Position numbers and translations under genes: made by a program
Notes under the pieces: model-generated
The model's input: only the letters and a program-made list of their open reading frames with translations
Told to the model about the DNA's origin: nothing
Database searches by the model: none
In this document: positions 1 through 6,079 of the stretch, piece after piece
Layout of the letters: every line of letters begins with the position of its first letter
Numbering within the stretch: position 1 is the stretch's first letter
Assembly: GCA_964526635.1 (NCBI GenBank)
Contig: CAZGLR010000135.1
Coordinates: 1 to 8,276 of the forward strand
Length of the DNA stretch: 8,276 nt
Source of the DNA: CAZGLR01 sp964526635
GTDB lineage: Bacteria > Zixibacteria > MSB-5A5 > GN15 > JAAZOE01
Reading direction: 5' to 3'

Positions 1-69
1 CGAAATCACCGGCACACTGCCCAGAAGCAAAATCAGAACTAAAACGTACGCTGCAATATGTTTCGACAT
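1..69 (-). CDS. N-terminus of an exported protein (partial, runs off the left edge)
   Basis: Only the first 23 codons are visible. They encode M-S-K-H followed by a hydrophobic run (AAYVLVLILLLGSVPVIS), a typical secretory signal peptide with one basic residue and an h-region rich in L, V and I. The ATG at 69-67 is preceded on the minus strand by GGGAGGACGTTC, giving a good GGGAGG Shine-Dalgarno at about 7 nt spacing, and the frame stays open to position 1. The mature protein is outside the window, so no function can be given. Its neighbour upstream is also an exported protein, so this may be another member of the same exported set, but a terminator and a separate promoter lie between them. 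The start and the export signal are well supported; everything else is unknown. Confidence 0.72.
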   Translation of the reverse strand, partial: MSKHIAAYVLVLILLLGSVPVIS

Positions 70-182
70 GAACGTCCTCCCGCTGGTGTAAAACCTGGTT
101 ATAGTAAACATCGGACGGTACACGCAAAATAATCACTGGCGGTTTTTTGCGGCACAAGTGAGGTAAACGTAGATATATCCGT

Positions 183-210
183 AAATTACGTTATCCTGAG
201 TTTCTGTCAA
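183..210 (-). promoter_or_regulatory. Putative sigma70-type promoter for the exported-protein gene starting at 69
   Basis: On the minus strand a perfect TTGACA (-35, plus positions 205-210) is followed after 16 nt by TAATTT (183-188), a weak -10 with 3 of 6 consensus bases. The implied leader is roughly 105 nt. An alternative is TATAAC at 98-103 (5 of 6) with a poor TTGCGT 18 nt upstream, which would give a leader of about 20 nt. The -35 box is convincing and the choice of -10 is not. The rest of the 70-247 gap is AT-rich and shows nothing else I can name. Confidence 0.42.
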
Positions 211-247
211 GTTATTACTTTATACGGTCTCGTCTTGGGGAATATAT

Positions 248-285
248 AAAAAAAACACCGCCCGGCTTTTCATCAGGCGGTGTTT
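248..285 (-). terminator. Intrinsic terminator of the dockerin-protein gene
   Basis: The minus strand reads AAACACCGCC, a 13-nt loop, GGCGGTGTTT and then continuous T residues. The two stem arms are 276-285 and 253-262 and pair perfectly over 10 bp. The T-tract corresponds to eight A residues at 248-255 on the plus strand. The hairpin starts 23 nt after the stop codon at 309-311, exactly where a rho-independent terminator for that gene should be. It also separates that gene from the next exported-protein gene, which has its own candidate promoter just downstream. Confidence 0.9.
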
Positions 286-308
286 ATACTTTGTTTTTTC
301 GTAAAGAA

Positions 309-2609
309 TTACGGATTCCCGCAGGGTTCATCACCGAAATTGAAGATGTAGTTGACCAGGTAGACGATATCGGCGACGTTTATGAATTTATCGCAGTTGA
401 CATCGCCGGTAAACCTCTCCGGTTGAGGATCTGCCCCGTCGCGAAATACATAGTTGATCAGGTAAACGACATCGGCCACGGTAATGGCGTTATCCCAGTT
501 GGCGTCGCCATGCAGCCGCCAGACAAGCAGATTCACATATACTGTTTTTGGAGAACCTGCGGCGCCATCGGCAAAAACCTTCAAAGAATCATGGTACACG
601 CCAAAGAAGATGCCATCCATATCGACAGTCACATCAAGGATTTGCGGCGCCGAACCCACCGAATCCAAAACTGTCAACCAGTCGATGTCTTCTTCGATGT
701 AATAATCGAGGCATCCCGGATTTTGATTATAGACCTGAGTAATTGAAACCAGGTTTAAGAAGGTCCCAAAAACTTCCTGCGACGGAATATCGACTGTATC
801 ATCGGCCACGACCAGAGTCGGATTAAACCCAGCCAGGAGATTCAATGTAACTGGTATTGATTCCGGGCTACCAATCGCGAAATTTGATTTAACATAGATC
901 GTGTCGACATAGACTCCTATTGGCAATACCGCGACTGCCGCGGGATCCAGCCGAATCTCGACGATAGCGTCATTGGTACCAGTCGTATCGCTGAACATCG
1001 CCCAGTCAGAGGTGAATTCAACGTACCAGTCCATATTCTCGCCGCCGGAGTTGGTGATCTGCATAGTCCGGACCGCGGGTTGATAATTCGGACCCTGCCA
1101 GCACTCGTAGTAGACAAATCCAATGGTTGCCGGCGACAATCCAAGCACGGCCGGGTTGTTGGAAATATACAGATGGACAATCAGTTCCTGGGGTGAATTC
1201 ACGGCCTCCGGTGAGGTCACTGTCACGGGGATATCATACTCGCCCACCGGTGGATTACCTCCGAAGGACAATACGACTTCCTCAGGTGCGCTACCGGTGG
1301 CATTGAGGATACTGGTGATGTACGGGCTGGCTTCGGTGACCTCGTAGGTCAATGTCCCTTCGCCATCGTTCAAGACAAAGAATCCCTTGGGATCAATCGG
1401 TTCACCGAATTCTCCGGCAACGTACAAAGTGTCGGTACTCAATTGAATAACCGGCAGATCGGATACGATCTGAAGCGTTACGATAACTCTGACAGGATCG
1501 TTGTCGGCGGCCGGATCGCTGACGGTGATCGTGTCGGTATAGGTCCCGAATGACAGGCCGGTGACATCCACCTGTACCAGTACGGAGTCAACCTCCGAGC
1601 CGGTTGCGGTACCGGATGCGGGAGAAATGGTCAACCAGGCGGCATTGTTCGAGGCTGTCCAGTTCAGTTCGCTTCCCTGCGCGGTGGTGAAGATTTCCAG
1701 GTATTCATCAGCTGGACTTGGGTCACCCTGAACAATCGTATATGAGAAGCCGGTGGGGTTGACGGCGATAACCGGAGGTAGCTGACTGACGATAAATGTC
1801 ACGGGCACTTTCTGGGGAGAGTTGGTCGCGCCAGGGGCGGTAATGACCAGCGTATCCTCGTAGGCCCCCGGGGATAATCCGCTGATATCGGCGGCGATAG
1901 CCGTAACAGATGGCGCCGTACCGCTTGCCGGCGACGCCGACAGCCAGCCGGACGATGTGGAGATTGTCCAGTTAAGAGTTCCACCGCCCAGATTGGAAAT
2001 ATTCAATGGTTCGGTATCTGGATCCGGAAAGCCGATGGTGCCCTCAAACAGGAATGATGAGGGTGAGAAACCGATTTCCGGATTCAACGGTGGGTCACCG
2101 ATTTTAATCTGACCGGCGATAAACTCCGGAATGAAGACGGAGGCATCGGCATTGACGAAGTTGACCGATGCGGGACTGATAAAGACCGTATCAAGATCAA
2201 TGAACTGGTCGGCCGCACCTGGTTTTATAGTGAAATGCAGCGTAGCAAAGAGGCCGTTGCCAGGCGGGATATAGGCTTCAAAAAAAACGACCGCGCCGGC
2301 AAGAACAGTCTGGCCGGCAGTATCGATAGTGACCGGCTTGACACCGATATAATCGACCCGGCTGCCGACAAACGAGAGTGAATCGCAGATGAGAACTGAG
2401 GTGTCGGCATTCCAGCCGATTGGGATTGTCATCGCACCCAGTTCCTCATCGTTGAAGAAGTTAATATCAAGAGCGATTTGCTGCCCGGCATCGGTGTCAA
2501 CTGATTCGAGGTACAAGGTATCGCGCGCACCGGGATCCACTCCCTGTCCAAACGATGAAGCCGCCAGGCCGAAAAGCACGAGCAGGACCCACAACGTCCT
2601 GTTAGGCAT
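309..2609 (-). CDS. Exported cohesin-like / BACON-repeat / dockerin multidomain protein (766 aa)
   Basis: Residues 1-21 form a signal peptide (MPNRTLWVLLVLFGLAASSF, likely cut near SFG|QG). Residues about 27-170 form a cohesin-like beta-sandwich module. Residues about 177-697 are five ~100-aa BACON/Ig-like repeats marked by G-x-Y-x-D-T motifs at 248, 355, 456, 565 and 670 and by W-L-x-x-S-P-A-S-G-T stretches in the first two. Residues 701-756 carry two dockerin calcium loops with acidic/Asn ligands D702, N704, D706, D713 and D736, N738, D740, D747. BACON-type repeats are usually structural or carbohydrate/mucin-binding modules and dockerins bind cohesins, so this is probably a surface or periplasmic adhesion/scaffold protein; no enzymatic domain is visible. 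The frame is open to 2741, but ATG 2609 is chosen because it has AGGAGG at 6 nt spacing and begins the signal peptide, whereas 2741 lies inside the promoter. The N-terminal module is paralogous to the protein encoded at 2844-3383. The ligand is unknown. Confidence 0.9.
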   Translation of the reverse strand: MPNRTLWVLLVLFGLAASSFGQGVDPGARDTLYLESVDTDAGQQIALDINFFNDEELGAMTIPIGWNADTSVLICDSLSFVGSRVDYIGVKPVTIDTAGQTVLAGAVVFFEAYIPPGNGLFATLHFTIKPGAADQFIDLDTVFISPASVNFVNADASVFIPEFIAGQIKIGDPPLNPEIGFSPSSFLFEGTIGFPDPDTEPLNISNLGGGTLNWTISTSSGWLSASPASGTAPSVTAIAADISGLSPGAYEDTLVITAPGATNSPQKVPVTFIVSQLPPVIAVNPTGFSYTIVQGDPSPADEYLEIFTTAQGSELNWTASNNAAWLTISPASGTATGSEVDSVLVQVDVTGLSFGTYTDTITVSDPAADNDPVRVIVTLQIVSDLPVIQLSTDTLYVAGEFGEPIDPKGFFVLNDGEGTLTYEVTEASPYITSILNATGSAPEEVVLSFGGNPPVGEYDIPVTVTSPEAVNSPQELIVHLYISNNPAVLGLSPATIGFVYYECWQGPNYQPAVRTMQITNSGGENMDWYVEFTSDWAMFSDTTGTNDAIVEIRLDPAAVAVLPIGVYVDTIYVKSNFAIGSPESIPVTLNLLAGFNPTLVVADDTVDIPSQEVFGTFLNLVSITQVYNQNPGCLDYYIEEDIDWLTVLDSVGSAPQILDVTVDMDGIFFGVYHDSLKVFADGAAGSPKTVYVNLLVWRLHGDANWDNAITVADVVYLINYVFRDGADPQPERFTGDVNCDKFINVADIVYLVNYIFNFGDEPCGNP

Positions 2610-2615
2610 AAAGAA

Positions 2616-2621
2616 CCTCCT
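2616..2621 (-). promoter_or_regulatory. Shine-Dalgarno that fixes the start at 2609
   Basis: The minus strand shows AGGAGG, 6 nt (TTCTTT) and then the ATG at 2609-2607. This full-consensus ribosome site, directly followed by a signal peptide, decides against the longer open frame beginning at 2741, whose first 44 residues have no signal-peptide logic. Confidence 0.85.
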
Positions 2622-2712
2622 GTCCAATGGAAACGACAATTTAATTGATAGCAATCGCAAACGTATTTGGAGAACCGCGAGAATACCCGCCTGTAATGTG
2701 ATTCTTACCTTA

Positions 2713-2741
2713 AAAATAGACCCGATATAAAAAAGTGTCAA
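2713..2741 (-). promoter_or_regulatory. Sigma70-type promoter of the dockerin-protein gene
   Basis: On the minus strand a perfect TTGACA (plus 2736-2741) is followed by exactly 17 nt and TATTTT (2713-2718, 4 of 6 consensus), within an AT-rich spacer. Transcription would start near 2706, giving a leader of roughly 95 nt before the ATG at 2609. The promoter lies downstream of the hairpin at 2775-2798, so this gene appears to be transcribed independently of the preceding small exported-protein gene. Confidence 0.7.
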
Positions 2742-2774
2742 GCAAAAAGATGAGTGTTGTTCGCGCGAGACGGA

Positions 2775-2798
2775 AACACCCCGCGCTCGCGGGGTGTT
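2775..2798 (-). terminator. GC-rich hairpin, probable terminator of the 179-aa exported-protein gene
   Basis: AACACCCCGC (2775-2784) and GCGGGGTGTT (2789-2798) form a perfect 10-bp stem with a 4-nt loop. It lies about 45 nt beyond the stop at 2844. On the minus strand it is followed by TTTCCGTCTC, so the T-tract is short and broken; termination is likely but not textbook, and an mRNA-stabilising or attenuating role is possible. The promoter of the next gene starts 34 nt further on. Confidence 0.6.
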
Positions 2799-2813
2799 GT
2801 GGAGAAATGTCCT

Positions 2814-2830
2814 GCTTTTCCGAAAAAAGC
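2814..2830 (-). other. Small hairpin just after the stop of the 179-aa gene
   Basis: The minus strand GCTTTTTTCGGAAAAGC folds into a 6-bp GCTTTT/AAAAGC stem (7 with a T-G wobble) and a tiny loop. It lies 13 nt past the stop codon and precedes the stronger hairpin at 2775-2798. No T-tract follows, so alone it is not a terminator; the pair may act together as a 3' end structure. Confidence 0.4.
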
Positions 2831-2843
2831 GTCTTAATCAGCC

Positions 2844-3383
2844 TTACTGACCGGACTTAGCCTTGCCGTCGTTACTATCCTCGGCCAAAAATTCGACATC
2901 ATGGTCGACTCCCGGCACGTAGGAATCGGAATTCCATTTGGTAAAAAGCAGTGAGGCCGGATGAATGTAGGTGCTGTCGACTCTAACATCGGAAGATTTG
3001 ATACCATCTTTGGCTGTCATGTGAAGGACTGCCATGAGTCCTTTCCCTTCCGGGATATAGTCTTCCATCATGCAGATCGCACCGAATATCACGGTGCTAC
3101 TGTCTTTGCCGATCGTCACCGGACGGGTCATCAGGTACTCAACCCGACTGCCGGCGAATGATACGGAATCGAAAGTGACGCCTGTGGGCGAAACCTTGAG
3201 GGGAATAGTCAATGCTCCCAGTTGTTCATCATTGGAAAAATAAATCGGCAGCATCGCATGGGAGTCTTTTATCTCCACCTGACCAAAAAACAAAGAATCC
3301 GGTTTGCCACCGTCTTTTTGCTCGGCCAATGCGACCGTAGCCATCAAACAGAGAACCAACATGAGAACCAAAAACACACGCAT
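2844..3383 (-). CDS. Small exported single-module cohesin-like protein (179 aa)
   Basis: Residues 1-20 (MRVFLVLMLVLCLMATVALA) are a signal peptide with an ALA|EQ cleavage site. The rest (about 29-166) is one beta-rich module alignable by eye with residues 27-170 of the 766-aa protein. Shared landmarks, in order, are F-S-N-D-E-Q-L-G-A at 49-57, T-I-P at 59-61, F-A-G-S-R-V at 76-81, R-P-V-T-I at 87-91, Y-I-P at 109-111, G-L-M-A-V-L-H at 115-121, D-S-T-Y-I at 136-140 and H-P-A-S at 141-144. There are no BACON repeats, dockerin or obvious membrane anchor, and the C-terminus is a short hydrophilic tail. ATG 3383 has GGAGG at 5 nt spacing. I call the module cohesin-like from its style; it has no catalytic signature, so it is probably a binding protein. 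A dockerin-bearing partner, possibly the neighbour, is conceivable but unproven. Confidence 0.85.
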   Translation of the reverse strand: MRVFLVLMLVLCLMATVALAEQKDGGKPDSLFFGQVEIKDSHAMLPIYFSNDEQLGALTIPLKVSPTGVTFDSVSFAGSRVEYLMTRPVTIGKDSSTVIFGAICMMEDYIPEGKGLMAVLHMTAKDGIKSSDVRVDSTYIHPASLLFTKWNSDSYVPGVDHDVEFLAEDSNDGKAKSGQ

Positions 3384-3425
3384 TTTTTCCTCCGGAATTT
3401 GAATCGCGATCGTAGTATCAGTTAC

Positions 3426-3454
3426 AAACTAACACCAATCGCACATCCTGTCAA
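3426..3454 (-). promoter_or_regulatory. Sigma70-type promoter of the 179-aa exported-protein gene
   Basis: The minus strand has a perfect TTGACA (plus 3449-3454), a 17-nt spacer and TAGTTT (3426-3431, 3 of 6). A start near 3419 would leave a leader of about 36 nt before the ATG at 3383. The -35 end overlaps a small inverted repeat (AATCGG 3453-3458 and CCGATT 3464-3469) that could be an operator arm or simply a weak structure at the end of the Lon-like transcript. The promoter fills most of the 98-nt gap after the Lon-like stop codon. Confidence 0.55.
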
Positions 3455-3481
3455 TCGGATTTACCGATTTATCATAATCAA

Positions 3482-5983
3482 TTAGCCGCCAGAGCTTTTC
3501 TTCTTCGCCACCCGGCGAGTGGTTCCACTCGGCGTCTTCTTCTTCTTTTTACCCCTGTTCTTGTTTTTCGCCCGTTCTATTTCTTCAGCAAACATCTTTT
3601 CCAGGGTATAGGATGATGGCGTAAATTCCATCAAGGCCAGTTCAAACAACTCGTCAACCGATTCAATCAGAATAAATTCGGTTTTCCGCACGATCTCCCG
3701 GGGCAGGTTTTTTATATCCTTGTCGTTTTCCCTGGGCAGAATTATCCTGCGAATCCCGGCCCGGAAAGCTGCCGCGACCTTTTCCTTGATACCCCCGACC
3801 GATAGTACCTTCCCCCGCAGAGTAACTTCACCGGTCATAGCGATATCATTGCGAATCGGCCGTTCGGCCATTACCGAGGCCACGACCAGACAGACCGTCA
3901 CCCCGGCCGAAGGACCGTCTTTGGGAATCGCGCCCATCGGGAAATGGATGTGAATGTCGAAATTGACGAAATCGTTGTGATCGATACCGAGTTCATCGGC
4001 CCGGGCGCGAACGAAGCTGTGAGCGGCCTGCACCGATTCCTTCATGACCTCGCCGAGCGAACCGGTATAAATCACCTGGCCCGTTCCCCGCATCTTAAGG
4101 CCTTCAATGAGCATCAAATCACCGCCAGCGCCGGTCCAGGCCAGACCGGTGGCAACCCCGACCTCAGGTTTTGATATCGCTTTTTCGGGAACAAAATATG
4201 GTGTCCCGAGGAAATCAACGAGCTTTTCTTCGGTGATGCTGTAGGCACAGGTACCCGCAGCCGCCTTTTTTCGGGTGACTTTGCGGAAAATCTTTTCAAG
4301 CTGCTGGTAGAAACCGATGATACCGGCTTCCATGGTATAATGCCGTATAATTACCGACAAGGCCTTTTCGGTAAATTTCAGTTCTGAGCGCTTGAGACCG
4401 TATTGCTTATGAAGCTTGGGCAGGATATGGCGTTTGACGATCGCTATTTTCTCGCGATCGATATAGCCGGGCATTTCGACAATTTCGAGGCGATGTGAAA
4501 ACGGTTCCGGGAAATCATCGACATAGCCGGTGCCAAGCACAAACATCGTCTTCGACAAATCAAGGGGCTGCCCAATGAATTCGTCGACAAAACGGCAATT
4601 CAGGCGGGGATCGACGGCTTCGAGCAAGGCCAAAACAGCGTTGGTGTCATCGGATTCAATGACATATTCCAGATCTTCGAGGAAGACAATACAGTCAAAT
4701 GTCCCGGCCCGCTTGATCGCCTCTATTATCTGTCCCGGCATACCACCAACTTCATTGCGACTGATACCCTTGATATCTTCGCCGATAGTCAAACCGGTGC
4801 CATTGAGCCGAATCAGCTTGCGGTCCATCGCCCGCGCCATGGCCTTCACCAGCGAGGCTTTGCCCGTCCCGACCGGGCCGACCAGACACAGAATCGGCAG
4901 GTTTTCCATGTTACGGCTCATCTGCCTGACAGCGAGGTATTCGAGGACTTGTTCTTTTATCTTGGTGGCGCCGTAGTATTCACGATTGATGACTTTTTCG
5001 ATCCTGGAGAGATCATAGTCGGCGATTTCGCCGGTATTCCATGGCAGCGACAACATCAGTTCCAGATAGGTCTTGGAGATGCCGTATTCATTGGAGGACG
5101 AGGACAAATGCCCCAGTCGACCGGCTTCGAACTTCAATCGGTTGGCGATATCGCGCGGAAGCCCCGGGGTTTCTTTGATCTGCTTTTGGAACTGCCGGCT
5201 GACATCCTCTTCGATAAATTCATCACCCAGTTCCCTCCGGATTTCCATGAGTTGCTGGCGCAGAAAGTTTTCCCGCTTTTTTCGTTCCAGCGACTCGGTC
5301 ACGCGATTGTTGATCTGCACGGACAGGGAAATGCGATCGATTTCCGCATGAAGCAAGCGAACCAGTACGTCAAGGCGGTCATCAACAGCGATCGCATCGA
5401 GAATTTCCTGTTTGTCGGTCAGGTTGAAATGTATCAGTGAAGCCAGACGGTCAGCGAATTTCCCGGGCACCGATTTGTTCATTTCGAGGGTGTACATGAT
5501 CTCATCGGAGTAGCGGTGATCCAGTTTGATCAACCGGGTGATCAGCTCCATAATCTCCGACATCGCCCGGTGTATGCGGGTTTCGCGCCCGGGGTTTTCG
5601 GCCAGTTCTGAGACCGCCGCGATGACATATGGCGAGACCCGTTCGATTGAAATCAGCGCAATACGCGAGATCGCTTCAAGAGTGACCATCTGAGAATCGG
5701 CCAGGGCCGGAATAATTTCTTTTATTCTGGCCACCACGCCGACCTGCGAGAGGCGGGTCGATGTCTCTCCACCGGATACCTGCTGAGCAAAAGACAGCAC
5801 GATCAGGCCGTTATCATCGATGATTTTCTGCAGCATCGACAGGTTTTCTTTACGGCCGACTTGAATCGTGCTGATTTCACCGGGAAAAAGAATTGACGAC
5901 CGGAGCGGGAGCACCGGCAGAACTGTCTCGGAATCAGAGGTCAACAGCGGCAGTTGCTTGCGCAATTTACGGATGATGTTCAT
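3482..5983 (-). CDS. lon: Lon-family ATP-dependent-type protease with altered AAA+ motifs (833 aa)
   Basis: Lon proteases are cytosolic hexamers that unfold and degrade damaged or regulatory proteins. The architecture is complete: N-terminal substrate-recognition domain (about 20-215, opening LPVLPLRSSILFPGE), coiled region (about 215-280), AAA+ domain (about 335-590) and Lon protease domain (about 605-788). The catalytic dyad is present: S692 in PKDGPSAG and K733 in GGIKEK. The ATPase motifs deviate: Walker A is GPVGTGKAS (369-377), with Ala where Lon has Thr; Walker B reads FLEDLE (434-439) instead of LLDEID; the sensor-1 Asn position is G486; the sensor-2 Arg position is I556. The arginine finger R498 remains. 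The C-terminus adds a Lys/Arg-rich tail (about 805-833). Length is slightly above the ~780 aa of E. coli Lon. ATG 5983 is preferred over an in-frame GTG at 6007 because AAGGTG lies 6 nt upstream. Assignment to Lon is secure; ATP dependence is doubtful. Confidence 0.95.
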   Translation of the reverse strand: MNIIRKLRKQLPLLTSDSETVLPVLPLRSSILFPGEISTIQVGRKENLSMLQKIIDDNGLIVLSFAQQVSGGETSTRLSQVGVVARIKEIIPALADSQMVTLEAISRIALISIERVSPYVIAAVSELAENPGRETRIHRAMSEIMELITRLIKLDHRYSDEIMYTLEMNKSVPGKFADRLASLIHFNLTDKQEILDAIAVDDRLDVLVRLLHAEIDRISLSVQINNRVTESLERKKRENFLRQQLMEIRRELGDEFIEEDVSRQFQKQIKETPGLPRDIANRLKFEAGRLGHLSSSSNEYGISKTYLELMLSLPWNTGEIADYDLSRIEKVINREYYGATKIKEQVLEYLAVRQMSRNMENLPILCLVGPVGTGKASLVKAMARAMDRKLIRLNGTGLTIGEDIKGISRNEVGGMPGQIIEAIKRAGTFDCIVFLEDLEYVIESDDTNAVLALLEAVDPRLNCRFVDEFIGQPLDLSKTMFVLGTGYVDDFPEPFSHRLEIVEMPGYIDREKIAIVKRHILPKLHKQYGLKRSELKFTEKALSVIIRHYTMEAGIIGFYQQLEKIFRKVTRKKAAAGTCAYSITEEKLVDFLGTPYFVPEKAISKPEVGVATGLAWTGAGGDLMLIEGLKMRGTGQVIYTGSLGEVMKESVQAAHSFVRARADELGIDHNDFVNFDIHIHFPMGAIPKDGPSAGVTVCLVVASVMAERPIRNDIAMTGEVTLRGKVLSVGGIKEKVAAAFRAGIRRIILPRENDKDIKNLPREIVRKTEFILIESVDELFELALMEFTPSSYTLEKMFAEEIERAKNKNRGKKKKKTPSGTTRRVAKKKSSGG

Positions 5984-5995
5984 TGTACACCTTAT

Positions 5996-6044
5996 CGGCT
6001 TATACACCCGTTTCTCAAGCGGGTTTCGGCCTAATTATAAGCCG
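5996..6044 (-). promoter_or_regulatory. Inverted repeat and candidate -10 region upstream of the Lon-like gene
   Basis: CGGCTTATA (5996-6004) and TATAAGCCG (6036-6044) are perfect 9-bp inverted arms separated by 31 nt, with an inner ACCCG/CGGGT pair (6006-6010, 6020-6024). The outer right arm overlaps TATAAT on the minus strand (plus 6034-6039), a consensus -10, although no good -35 is found at 16-18 nt (TGGCGG is the 17-nt candidate). If transcription starts near 6027 the arms act as DNA, as in an operator; in a read-through transcript from the helicase gene they could fold into a hairpin abutting the ribosome site. It is not a CIRCE element (no TTAGCACTC/GAGTGCTAA). Confidence 0.45.
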
Positions 6045-6079
6045 CGCAGGCAACTGCCGCCACTCTTTTGGTACAAAAA

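Noticed and set aside
164..193. Short inverted repeats (CGTAA-A-TTACG at 180-190 and AACGTA/TACGTT) in the left intergenic gap
   Set aside because: The arms are only 5-6 bp in AT-rich DNA and expected by chance; they overlap a weak candidate -10 but give no independent evidence of an operator.
291..746. Plus-strand open frame of 151 codons
   Set aside because: It lies antisense to the dockerin and last BACON repeat of a well-supported exported protein, has no Shine-Dalgarno and overlaps the terminator region; it is a shadow of the minus-strand coding bias.
4530..5440. Two long plus-strand frames (148 and 163 codons) opposite the Lon-like gene
   Set aside because: Both are antisense to conserved AAA+ and N-terminal Lon motifs, their translations show no recognisable domain, and no ribosome site precedes them.
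5984..6007. Upstream GTG start adding 8 residues to the Lon-like protein
   Set aside because: No purine-rich ribosome site precedes the GTG at 6007, while the ATG at 5983 has AAGGTG at 6 nt; the extra residues would also be read through the inverted repeat.
6061..6079. Terminator after the helicase stop
   Set aside because: Only a TTTTG/CAAAA 5-bp AT-only stem is present, with no GC-rich stem or following T-tract, so termination here is not supported and co-transcription with the Lon-like gene remains possible.
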